The notes below the pieces were generated by a model that searched no databases, had not been told where the DNA came from, and saw only the letters and a program-made list of their open reading frames with translations. The position numbers and the translations under genes are program-made. This document shows, piece by piece, positions 22,981-33,038 of a DNA stretch of 64,000 nt; position 1 is the stretch's first letter, and each line of letters starts with the position of its first letter. The DNA comes from Torreya grandis (Eukaryota; Streptophyta; Pinopsida; Cupressales; Taxaceae): positions 2,640,001 to 2,704,000 of the forward strand of contig JARHVA010000397.1 in assembly GCA_037957365.1 (NCBI GenBank), written 5' to 3'.

Positions 22981-23396
22981 GCCCTAAACTAGGCTATATA
23001 GGTAGCACCCAGTTGGCATGGGATCTTTTGAGGTTAGCTTAGTGATATACCCACCTCACTAACTACCCTACTCTTTTCTCTCTACCCTAGGATTCACTAC
23101 CTCTCTTTACCCTAGGCTTCACTATCTCTCCTCTCTCTCCACCCTAGGTCTACCTACCTATCACAACTCTAGGCCTCAAAACCTATATCATTGACCCTTG
23201 AAACTATGACCTATCTTTTAAGCCCTAGACCTCTTGACCTATCTCAACTTACCTTTTTACCCATTTTACCTAACATAGATTTTTAGATCTTTTCCCTAGG
23301 ATCTGGGAAAATTACATTGGTCTGAGGCCCTAAGTCATGTTATGTAGGCAACACTCAATCAACATAGGGTCTTCTAAGATTAGCTTAGCAATTAGT
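22966..23396 (+). repeat. Direct duplication of about 85 bp in the 3' region
   Basis: 22966-23050 and 23312-23396 share TACATTGGT[TC]TGAGGCCC, TATGTAGGCA-type and GATTAGCTTAG-type blocks at the same spacing, offset 346 bp. They flank a pyrimidine-rich stretch. The copies lie just upstream of the antisense PMD ORF, so they may belong to its promoter or leader. Confidence 0.6.
23078..23150 (+). repeat. Pyrimidine-rich minirepeat with CCCTAGG cores
   Basis: Three units of about 24-32 bp of the form CTCTCTNTACCCTAGGNTTCACTA lie in the spacer between the two 85-bp copies. On the minus strand they read as purine-rich GTAGAGAGAG-type sequence. Confidence 0.5.
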
Positions 23397-23459
23397 TAGT
23401 TGACTACTTCCACTAAGGATCTGATTTGACCCATTCTCCTATTTTACCAGTCATTCATA

Positions 23460-24120
23460 GTCATTGATGTTGGCATTACTATCAATGTCGGTGCTTTGTA
23501 AGACTAAATATTAGCTGATGTTGGTAGACACCTATCAACTTTGGCACCATGTGGGCTGACATCGATGGACCTCATTGATAGCAGCAACTAGTTCAGCCTT
23601 ATGGCCAAATAGCACAAACCTAACATGACTAGTTTCACCTAAAAACTTTCCCAAATAGCCATCCAACTTATCCTAGAACTAACCTACCCTATTTTTATAC
23701 CCCTCTACTAATGTTTTATACACCCCCACCTCTAAATTAGCCTAATACTACAAATACCCAGATTAAATTTCAAACCAACTAGCAAAGACTCTTACCTCAT
23801 CTCTTTATCTCCTCTTAGCTGGCACAACTAGCTCTTGTGGTGGTGCACCTCCTATTGGGTCCACTCCTTACTCTACCATCTCAATCACTCTCAAGCTATA
23901 TTTCTTCTCTCTAATCACAAAATTAAAAATGAGTTTGGTCAATCACCAAACCCCCTTTTGGTCAAGTTTAGTCAGCCACTAATGCCAACATTCTTGACCT
24001 AATCTACCAACATTAGTGCTTACGTATATCAACATTAAAAACATTACCCTAAGTTTACCAACATCATCACTTTCTATTACTGATATTAGTAAATGTAACT
24101 AATGTCGGCACCATTATAAT
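23460..24120. repeat. Clustered GACATYGG-type motifs, mostly inverted, in the 3' region
   Basis: Two groups (23460-23590 and 23985-24115) of motifs such as TGATGTTGGCA, CAATGTCGGTGC, GCTGACATCGATGG, CCAACATTAGTGC and ACTAATGTCGGCACC. They match the motif in the LTR and leader, here chiefly in the other orientation. Confidence 0.5.
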
Positions 24121-24714
24121 AAAGTTTTACTGACCTAAGCAACCCCAAATTTTCAAACTTTATCCATACACTGGGGCAACTAAAGATCACATATATCTTC
24201 CCAACCTTGAAAAACACCATTGGAGATCACTTAAATCTTCACCCATGATGAAGTTTCTTGGAGATCATGAATATTTCTTCACTCATTGACCCTTTTACAC
24301 CAACCTTACATTACTTGTCTTGATCGTTTATGATATTATGCTATAGTTGGCTATTGTGCACATGCATGTATATTAGGTGTTGTGGATGGAAAACAAGCTC
24401 ATATTATCACCTTCAACCCTTTTGTATTTCCCAGGGGTACTTCCTACCTTGGGTACCTAGGATACATTGATGATTAGAGCTACAACTTTGATTATTTTGA
24501 CCTATTAGCTATCACTTACAAGCTATAATTTGGTTACTTTTATCTGAATCCTCCTTAACCTTGCTTATTCTTTACTTTATTTACTATAACTCATTGTAGT
24601 ATATGTATATAGAGAAATACTTAATTATCCACCATTCACCCAATTGCTTTTTTATCAAACTGGTACCTGATTTTAGTTTCTCCTCTATCGATTCCCATCA
24701 GTATAAATTAAAAT

Positions 24715-24729
24715 ACAAAAAGGGGCAAA
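24715..24729 (+). promoter_or_regulatory. Polypurine tract of element A
   Basis: AAAAAGGGGCAAA lies immediately before the 3' LTR start (TTTATACACC at 24730, matching TGTAGACACC of the 5' LTR). Its position and composition are those of the plus-strand primer site. Confidence 0.65.
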
Positions 24730-25347
24730 TTTATACACCAAAATTACATCACATACATGTGCATAACTCCTTGTACCAAAACCCATTTTTAACTCATTTT
24801 TTCAATAATAGCAATTAACCTCCCTAACCCATACTTTTACCCCTCACACATTTAATTAATTTAAAATACTTAATTAAGTTAATTAAAAACCCCTATTTCC
24901 ACCTTACTTGGCCACCTCACCCTATGAATAATTCTCACTTGATGAGTCACCTCAAGACCTAATCCCCTCATCCTAACTACCCAATACTTATTCCCACTTC
25001 CAAACTAAATTCCTAATCAACTACCTCCTTCCTAACCTCTTAGTTTGACTATTTTATAATATGTGTCACACTTTACATGAATAATAATAGAAAAAATGAC
25101 AAAAATAGTAAGGTTTACCTATTTTAGGTCCACTGACATCAGTCAACCCATGGCTGACATCAACAAGATCATCAATGTCAATAATATAAGCCAAACTCTA
25201 ACCTAAAGTTTAGGTCAGTAGAAATAAAAAAAATCATTCTTACTTGAATTCAAGATCTAGGCATTCTATTTTTGACATCTTAACTTACAATCATCTTGTG
25301 TAAGTCAATCACGATTAGCAACTAAGCTCTTGAGGACCAATAACACC
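24730..25347 (+). repeat. Element A 3' LTR, truncated after 618 bp
   Basis: Aligns with 8502-9125 throughout, including CCACCTCACCCTATGA and CAACTACCTCCTTCCTAACC. Similarity stops within the shared word GACCAATAACACC, after which integrase sequence of B1 starts. The TG start has decayed to TT. Confidence 0.8.
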
Positions 25348-26370
25348 TGCTACTATTGGCCCACAATCTTCAAAGATGCTCACAATCATGTAAGGGATTG
25401 CCATTCATGTCAAGTCTTTAGCACTAATGAGCCCAAGGCATCTATGTCATTAAAACCAATTATATTGGATAAACCCTTTGCCCATTGGGGGTTAGATTTT
25501 TTATGGGTCATTAACCCCAACTCATAATATGGTCACAAGTATGTTCTAATTTTCACTAACTACTACACAATATGGACTAAATTAGTGGTGACCAAGCAGT
25601 GTAGAACTAAAAAAGTGATAAAATTCTTGGAAGAAAACATATACACTAGATTTGAAATGCTAGCCTCTTTAGTCTACAATAATAGATCTGCTTTATATCC
25701 ATTGAAATGATAGAATGTGCATATGATAAAAACATAATTCTCAATTTCTCCTCAAATCATTACCATCAAGGCAATGGAGTATCTAAATAAATGAATTAGA
25801 GCTTGATGAAGGTAATAAATAAGTTTGTAATAGACAAACCTAGGACATGGCACAAGCTTCTCAAGTATGCCCTTTGGGTAGATATAACAAGAGTCAAGCA
25901 ATCTCTCAAAGCATCACCATTTTTGTTGGTATATGATTGAGAGCCTATATTCCCCATCAAACTCAAGCTTACAACATACACATTCATACAAGAGTATATG
26001 GAGGAGGACCAAGAATTTGCAAATTTAAGGCTATTGGACATCATTTAAATGGAAGATGTAAGAGAGGAAGATTCTGCCAATTTTAGTAGGCACCAAACCA
26101 TAGTGAAAAGGTGGTTTGATAAGTGATCAAAGATAAATGTGTTTAGGAAAGGAGACATGGTTATTATTTAGGATAAGGCATATAAGTCCAAAGGTAAACA
26201 TGGGAAGTTCACACCCTTGTGGATAGGTCCCTACCAATTGGTTGAGATACTTGGAGACAACACCTTCAAGCTAAAAGACTTACAGGGAGTAGAGTTCACA
26301 CTACCCACCAACGGTCAGTACCTCAAACACTCCTTCTCTACTACCCCACCTAGAGTCTTTATGGATTGAA
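25348..26370 (+). pseudogene. B1 integrase remnant
   Basis: Starts inside the zinc-binding N-terminus (CYYWPTIFKDAHNHVRDCHS then CQVFS, about 25345-25419), then GLDFLWVINPNS with the first Asp (about 25486). VYNNRSA follows at 25672-25692, where the second catalytic Asp is expected but Asn is read. The Glu position (GNGVSK, about 25772) reads Lys. The C-terminal part is well kept: EYMEEDQEFANLRLLDII, KRWFDK, GKFTPLWIGPYQLVEILGDN (about 26202-26261), and a stop at 26368. It matches B2 and B3 closely. Loss of two of three DDE residues makes it dead. Confidence 0.8.
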
Positions 26371-27600
26371 TTTTAATAATAATTAGAGTTAGAATAGGTA
26401 GGATAGATTATTTTATTTATGTTCTTTCCTCCCTATCCCTTATTTGTACATAAATTTGTATATATTTATTTTATTTTATTTTGATTTCTACATTGTTTCT
26501 TTCTATTTTCATGCATTCTTTCTCTACTCTATTCCTTGCTTGTAATAATTCCTTTTGGATAGCCCTCAACTCAAAGTTCATATAATTACTTAGGAACTCC
26601 ATAGTTCATAAATAAAGGTATGAATCTTAAGTGTATGCTGACCATGGATTTGAAATATGAGCTTGATATTATAATTTAGATAAACTAGTAAGGACTAATG
26701 GATAGGTTAGTTATTTCATAAGATTTTAAACCTTGTTTTGATCTAACCTTGGTTTTAAGAAGGATTGTACATATGGGATGAAATATTGAATTACTATGAC
26801 ACAATCATGCTTACACTTAGCAAACACCCTTACCTAGGACAAAGTTTAAAACTATAGGTGATTGTTTGGAGATCAAACATTTTACCAAATCCCTAGACCT
26901 AGCTAACCTAGTTCCCAACCTTTGTTAGAAGGTCAAAATGATCTAGAAAATACAAAAATAAGAGCTTATTGCAAAATCAAAAGATTTCTAAGCAAAGGTG
27001 ATTATGGTAATTTCCACTGGGGTTATGGATGCCTAGTTGGTAGTAGAAAAAGGCCTTGAGTAGAGCCAAAGGCATCTCTATCAAGGATATGGATGCTTGG
27101 ATGGTAGTAAAACAATGCCCAAGCCTTCCCTAATCTAGAGCATGGTTCTTAATGAATAAACAAACATGTTGTAAGTCAATGTTAATGATTAAAGACATGA
27201 AATTTGGAAGTTATCCCCTAAATCCAATGTTAAATAGTGAGTGGAATTAGAACATAGACACAACATGACTAGGTTTTAATGTTTGATCCTAATTCTATAA
27301 GTACAAGGATTGTTTTAACCATGAACTGATCTTGATAATGGTACTGATCAAGTGGAATAGGTAATCTAGTTATTTGTCTAAATTATAGTCTCTAAATTCT
27401 AACATATTTATATGTTTCCCCCAAAATTCACACATTTCATTTTCCCCACAACATTTCTCTCAGAATAATTTCTCTAAAGCATTGAATTCTATTAGACTTT
27501 TTGTGTCACTATTGTTTTATATGTTTTAAACCTAGCTTGAGGATTTAGATTAAAAGATTTATTTGTGTTTATTAATATGAATATAAACCTTAATCTAAGA
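26371..27600 (+). other. B1 3' untranslated region and probable LTR start
   Basis: Collinear with 44102-45935 of B2 and with 55040-53070 (minus) of B3. No coding region. A candidate LTR start TGAAATATT at 26779, just after GGGA, aligns with the same word in B3 (minus, 54640) and a decayed version in B2 (44467). It would pair as TG...CA with the LTR end, but no left-hand LTR copy reaches this point, so the start is unproven. Confidence 0.4.
27554..27591 (+). repeat. Hairpin-forming repeat in B1
   Basis: The inverted repeat AAGATTTATTTGTG...TATGAATATAAACCTT corresponds to the much better kept hairpins in B2 (45893-45929) and B3 (53322-53357). About 7 bp after it lies GACTTTAGCTTAAG, where the following LTR sequence at 29971 starts. 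Confidence 0.45.
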
Positions 27601-27906
27601 CTTTAGCTTAAGTTTATATTATTCCCATGCCCTAAATTTAATATTTCTCACCATCTATAGGAATGGATCATGCCCAACTACCTAGATCGTAATTGAATGA
27701 CATGTATTTAATCAGATGAACAAGATCTAATAGAGAGAGATCAATATTGAAAATTCAAACCATGACAAAATGGTTAATTTTTGAGCATGTCCCCAAGATC
27801 AATAATCTACATTGGCTTAGATGATATTGATTTAATAGAGTGTAATGAGCATTTACAATTCAAAGGATCAAAACAATGACAAGTGGCAAGCTTGGTAAAC
27901 AATTCT

Positions 27907-28318
27907 AAGGACATGTTTAAAAGTGATTATCATGCACCCATCAAAGACATTCACATGGATGTCAATTGATGATCATGAGGACATCAAATTTAAGATGGTA
28001 AATAGTCCCAAGGACATGTTTAAGATTGATATCCATGTTCTCATTAATAACATTCATGCGGACGTTAATTAAAAATCATGAGGACATAAAATTTAAGATA
28101 GAAAATAGTCCTGATGACATGTTTAAAATTGATGATCACATGCCCATCAATGATGTTGACATGGAAATAAATTGATGGGCACAGGGACATAAAATTTAAG
28201 ATAACAAAAATTCTATAGGATGTGTTTAAAATTAATGATCATGTGCCCAATAAATATGTTCACATGGATGTCAAATGATGGGCATACAAACATCAATTTT
28301 AAGATAGATGATTGGATC
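27907..28318 (+). repeat. Four tandem copies of a 103-bp unit in the B1 LTR
   Basis: Units start at 27907, 28010, 28113 and 28216, each 103 bp, beginning A[AT]GGACATGTTTAA and ending TTTAAGAT. Unit 3 contains a perfect 11-bp inverted repeat, TGCCCATCAAT (28141-28151) and ATTGATGGGCA (28171-28181), with a 19-nt loop; the other units keep it in part. The array is upstream of the LTR TATA box, the usual place of enhancer-like repeats. Confidence 0.8.
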
Positions 28319-29074
28319 CGAATTGTCTAAAGATATACGAATCACTTTGATTCATGAAAATAGATTGAACAATATGAGATCAAATCTAAGTTTTCAAAGG
28401 CAATGATCATATTTTTTATATTGATGAGTAGTATGCCATAGAGATGCCATGGAGATGCCACATCAGAGCCACATGGGTGCAATGTGACAAATTAGAGACC
28501 TTGTAGACCTAGTAATGAAAAGGTAGAAATATAAGCTCATAATTATTAAACTAGTTACCACCATTATAACACTATTAAAACCTTTAGAAGTACCTTAAAA
28601 AATCACAAAACCCCTAATTAGGCCCTATGAACATTATACTTGAGCTGAAGAAGATGAATTGTCATCTGTGTAAAGGTAATTTGATCTAGAGTCCACCAGT
28701 GAACAATATAATAAGCCATGGTAGTTTAGAGGAGTGTTCCCTGAGGCAAAATGGAATTATATTTTAACCTCAGATGTTGAGATATAGGAACCAAAGGAAA
28801 TCTAGGTTAGATGAAGTAGGGTGATGGACCTGATCCTAAATAAAAGAGAAGAGGATTACTAAAGGCCAAAAACATCAAAGAATCATGAAGATCTTGTAGT
28901 AGCATAGGGGTCCCAAAGGTTAAGAGACTTATAAATATCTTTATTATAGTTAAATATTATCCATTTTAAAAGTGTAATATTATATTTTTAAAGGCATGTG
29001 CTATTTGTAAAACACATTGCATATAGATTAGTCCATTGACAACATCTAGTGTATTTCTAGAACATTTGTGGAAA

Positions 29075-29086
29075 GGATAGCTATCC
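29075..29086. promoter_or_regulatory. Palindrome GGATAGCTATCC before the LTR#1 TATA
   Basis: Perfect 12-bp palindrome ending 55 bp before the TATA-like TATAAAAA at 29142. Equivalent palindromes lie at 31972-31985 and 36875-36890 in the next two LTRs. Confidence 0.6.
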
Positions 29087-29141
29087 CTATACTTATACTT
29101 TTTTAATTGGTTGGAAATGACTAACATCCTTACTTAAATCT

Positions 29142-29149
29142 TATAAAAA
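29142..29149 (+). promoter_or_regulatory. TATA box of LTR#1
   Basis: TATAAAAA, followed by a conserved AATTGTAAT...GAGCCAAAA...GTAACTTTT-like leader shared by all family B LTRs. This marks the likely U3/R border. Confidence 0.55.
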
Positions 29150-29786
29150 GAGAATTTTCAATTGTAATAAATGAGATTTTTAGAGCCAAAATCTTGTGTA
29201 AACTTTTGATTAGTTAATATAAGTAAGGAATTCTGCAAAGATTGTTCATATTCATTTGTGTCATTTGTTATTATGGTTTTTCTCTCCCACTTGTTGGTTC
29301 TTATTTATATGTTTGAATGGTTGTTATGAATTCTTGGTGTTCACCCTTTAATTACAAAGTTGTTAACTTGTGCCAATGCTAGGTTGACTAAAATTTCTTA
29401 GGTTTATTTCATTTCTTTTACTCTTCTTGCATTTAGGCTAATGTTGTTTGCTTGTAGGGGTAAATATTTAAAGTGAACTTATTTATTATTTGCATTTTCC
29501 TCATTTCTTATATGTTTTCCTAGTGTGTGATAATATTTTATCTCATTATACTTCATGTTACACATTGGTTAAGTGCATGCTTCGATGATATTTGAACTTT
29601 GTCATGATGTTTGGGATAAAGATCATCAACATCTCTTTTTTACCCTAACTTTCATTTTGATCCTTTCTAACCAATTCAATATAGTTTAATTATCATTGTA
29701 AATACCCATCTTAGATTAGTTATTGATCATGATTCACTATTATTTGCATAGATATTTCAAATTTTGCATAGATCTAACTTTGGCCA

Positions 29787-29805
29787 TGGTGGCTCCCAAC
29801 CACCA
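29787..29805 (+). repeat. Conserved 6-bp-stem hairpin near the LTR end
   Basis: TGGTGGCTCCCAACCACCA can form a stem TGGTGG/CCACCA. It is present at 32703-32721 and 37593-37611 in the other plus-strand LTRs and, decayed, on the minus strand near 50500 and 61535. It lies about 165-180 bp before the LTR end, in U5. Confidence 0.55.
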
Positions 29806-31183
29806 AATATTATAAATATTATGAAATAGTCCACTTGATTTGCATCTATTTCATCAATAGATAACATGTTTATCACAACCTATAACTCATGTGATAGATT
29901 CTTAGAATTATAAAATGAGAAGTGATCTTGAACACTTTAGGCACCTGTAATATATTTTCAAGCATCAACAGACTTTAGCTTAAGTTTTATGTTCCCTGAG
30001 CTCTAACTTAAGTATTTTCAATGTTTGCAGGAACCAATCTCCTTTGACTACCCAAATCATAATCTATGGCATGTTTTTGATCAAATGGATAAGATTTTAT
30101 GATGTACATCAAAGTTTGAAAAGTCAAGGACCCTATGGACAAATGTACAAATGATAAGTGGAACAACTATACTCCACAAGTTAAAGTTTGAGCATTTTTA
30201 AAATATTAATGGCACATGTTTTCTCAGGTAGGATTGATCTAATGATGCGTGTCAAGTCAAAAATTCAATAGAGACCCAAGACAATCAAGAAAGTGACAAG
30301 TGTCATAATCTCAACCAAAAAACACTTAGTAGCCAATGGCGTTCAAATTGGCAGATCAAGATCAATTTGAGTGCATTTTATTAGATGAGGATGATCGAAC
30401 AATATGTGATGAATGTTGAAAACTCAAGATGAAAATAGAGATGACACATGGCATAAATATGGGACAAAAATTAAATATCAAGCATATTTTAAAGATCGAT
30501 GGTCTGTAGATGGGCATACACATTCAGATCATGGTCCATAGATTAAGAGGTAAAATTAAGCAGATCATGGTCCATAGAGTAGGAGGTAAGATTAAGAAAA
30601 TCAAGATCAATGGAACATTATTTATCCATAAAATCAAGATTGATAATGTGAGATCAACATTGACATTTTAATGAAGCTTAGGGTGAATGCAGAAGTGACA
30701 AGTGTCATAACCATGGGAAGTGTAGTGACAGTTAATGGCATTTGAGTTCTCAAATTGAGATTGATGTTCCACATTAATCTATGCAAGGATGATCCAATGG
30801 TGCAAAATCAAACAAGAATTTTTAAAATTCAATGGTCAATTTTTTAATATCAATGAGCAAAGTACCATAAAAGTGACATAAGGATGCCATGGTGGAGACA
30901 CATAATCTAGACAAGTCAGTTCAAGAGATTTTTCATATTCATGACAAGGCAAAGGTATAAACATGTGATCTAAATAAAATTTGAAGTATGAAGTTCATAT
31001 GAGTTTTAAAATATGTCACCATTAAATATTTGATAAATCCTTTATAAAAATGTTAGAAAGCATGAGAACCCTTATTACACCCTGTGAGCACTATATTTGA
31101 GCCAAGGAAGATTGGATTATCATCTATGCAAGAAAATTTGACCTAGAAGTTGAATTATGAGAAATTTAATAGAATTTATAGCA

Positions 31184-31760
31184 ATGGTAGCTCACAAATA
31201 TGTTCTTAGGAAAGATTTATAACTTTACCCAATATGATATAGTAATAAAGAGCTTAGTCACCCAATGCCAGAATTCAAGGGATAAAATGAAAGAGTTGAC
31301 CAACATCTTGATGGAAGATCAAATCCTTGGTTTTAAAACCATTATCCTACCTCATCTAAAACACCATAATGGGACTACTTGTAGACAAAATCAAAATCCT
31401 AAACACATGGTCTGGGAACTTGGAAAGTCTATTTAAGGATGACAAGTAGCTATAAAATAGGATGGAACACTTGCTTGGGACCATGATCACCAAGCCAATT
31501 TCACTCATATCTATAGGCCTCATAATTGATGATGAATTTAAACATAGAGCTACCCTGGTCATGTAGGAAGTGAGGAGTAAGAGCCAAGGGAAATCTAGGA
31601 TAGACAATAGTAGGGTCATGGATATGATCCTACCAATAAAAGAAAAGATTAATGAAGTTAAGAGCCTTAAAGAGGCTTTAGGAAGAAATGATAGAGATCA
31701 TAGAATCCTAAAAGACCAAGAATATGAAATCTTCATGAACCTATTGTTAATTTGAAGATA
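31184..31760 (+). pseudogene. LTR-embedded ORF, short form, in LTR#2
   Basis: From an ATG at 31184 (or 31200) a frame reads through NSRDKMKELTNILMEDQILG and FKTIILPHLK (31272-31360). After frame changes come IGLIIDDEFKHRA-type and RSKSQGKSRIDNSRVMDMIL (31570-31632), then EKINEVKSLKEALGRNDRDH (31645-31704). The same order of motifs occurs in the C-terminal third of the long LTR ORFs of B2 and in both LTRs of B3. It is likely a helical, coiled-coil-forming protein; I do not recognise the family. Compared with the long form, about 700 codons of the middle are absent here. Confidence 0.55.
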
Positions 31761-31971
31761 ATGGATAAACAACATCAAAGAGCAATGGAGATATGATAGC
31801 AACAATAGGGGAGTTTAACAACACAAGGGGCCTCAAGGTTAGTTTGATAAATGATATTATTTTTATAATTAAGCATTGTAGCATTTTGAGAAGGAATATT
31901 ATTTTGTATATCCATTGCCTATAGATCGGTCCATTAGGGAAAGTCTCACATATTATATAACATTTTTAGAA

Positions 31972-31985
31972 AGGATAGCTATCCT
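31972..31985. promoter_or_regulatory. Palindrome AGGATAGCTATCCT before the LTR#2 TATA
   Basis: Perfect 14-bp palindrome, 54 bp before TATAAAAT at 32040. Confidence 0.6.
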
Positions 31986-32039
31986 AACACTTATACTTTT
32001 GTAATTAGATATGACTGATTGGCATACTTCCTTACATTC

Positions 32040-32047
32040 TATAAAAT
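32040..32047 (+). promoter_or_regulatory. TATA box of LTR#2
   Basis: TATAAAAT followed by the conserved leader (GTCAATTGTAAAAGGG, GAGCCAAAA, GTAACTTTTGAGCAATAA). Confidence 0.55.
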
Positions 32048-33022
32048 GAGTATTGTCAATTGTAAAAGGGTTGAATTTTTTTGAGCCAAAACCAATTGTA
32101 ACTTTTGAGCAATAAAAATAAGAAAGGAATTTTTCAAAGTTTGTCCAAATTTTCTTGTGCCTTTTATTATCCTATATTCTCTCTCACTTATTTTTTTTGA
32201 CTTTTAGATTTTAATGGTTCTTATGAATTTTTGTTTTGTACATTTGAATGCAGAGCTATTAACTTATGGCAATGCTACTAGGTTAATTGAAATTTATTAG
32301 GTTCATTTTGTTTTCTTACTCTTCTTGTATTTGGGTTAATGTTGTTTTCTTGGAGGAATAAATATTTAAAGTGAATCTAGTTCTTATTTTATTTATTTCA
32401 CATTGTCTTTAGATGTTTGCATGATGTGCAATAGGATTTGATCTTATGATACTTCATATCATATATTAGTTAAGTGCATGCCTAGATTATATTTGAACTT
32501 TGTCATTGTGTTTGGAATGAAGATCAACAACATCTCTTCTCTACCTTACCTTTCCTTTTGTTCCTTTTTTTACTAGATTAATCTAGCTTAATTTTCATTA
32601 TAAATATATATCTTAGATTAATATTTAGATTAGTTAATGATCATAATTAATCATTCTTGGCATGGCATACTTCATATTTTGTATAGATTAACTATTTCAC
32701 CATGGTGGCTCCCAACCACCAAACTTTATAAATATTGTGAAACAGTCCACTTGCTTTGCTTCTATTTTATCAATAGATAATAGGATTATAACAACCTATA
32801 ACTCATGTGATAAATTTTTAGAATTCTAAAATGAGAAGTTTTCTTAAACACTCTGGGTACCTATGATACATATTCAAGCATGAATAATTTGTTTATATTT
32901 CATGAGCCTAACTTAATATTTTTATTAACCGTATGATCAATGATAGGCATTTACTTGAGAAAGATTGATCTAATGGTACATGTTAATTCAAAACTTCAAT
33001 AGAGCCCCAAAACAAGTGAAAG

Positions 33023-33038
33023 GGTGACAAGTGTCACC
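33023..33038. promoter_or_regulatory. GGTGACAAGTGTCACC near-palindrome
   Basis: The matching site in the 3' LTR (46085-46100) is the perfect palindrome GGTGACACGTGTCACC with a CACGTG core. Here one base differs, breaking the CG. Confidence 0.5.

Larger units (their letters stand above)
8502..25347 (+). mobile_element. Element A: Tat-type Ty3/gypsy LTR retrotransposon, 3' LTR truncated
   Basis: The element is bounded by a full left LTR starting TGTAGACACC at 8502 and the first 618 bp of a second, clearly homologous LTR at 24730-25347. The plus strand between them carries gag, PR, RT, RNase H, a second RNase H and IN, in Ty3/gypsy order (IN last). An antisense PMD-containing ORF sits between pol and the 3' LTR, an arrangement known from the Tat lineage. 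The LTR copies are roughly nine-tenths alike by eye, so the insertion is old. Every reading frame is broken. The right end is missing: at 25348 the sequence passes directly into the integrase of element B1. Confidence 0.85.
25348..29970 (+). mobile_element. Element B1: 5'-truncated family B Tat-like element (IN plus 3' LTR)
   Basis: Only the integrase end of pol, the 3' untranslated part and a 3' LTR remain. Coding and noncoding parts are collinear with B2 (43080-50319) and B3 (minus strand). The right end, AAGCATCAACA at 29960-29970, matches the LTR ends of three other copies. The left end is an abrupt join to the broken LTR of element A, so gag, PR, RT and the 5' LTR are missing. Confidence 0.75.
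29971..32886 (+). repeat. LTR#2: family B LTR segment between B1 and B2
   Basis: Starts at GACTTTAGCTTAAG, directly after the B1 LTR end, and finishes at AAGCATGAATA, the LTR-end word. It is collinear with the B3 3' LTR from minus 53070 to 50320, including the ORF fragment, the palindrome, TATA, the U5 hairpin and the conserved terminal 200 bp. It has no internal region. It is either a solo LTR or the right half of a third element into which B1 inserted. Confidence 0.7.

Noticed and set aside
27907..28318. Regular 103-bp repeats considered as a CRISPR-like array
   Set aside because: The whole 103-bp unit is repeated, without unique spacers, inside a plant LTR; it is a tandem repeat.
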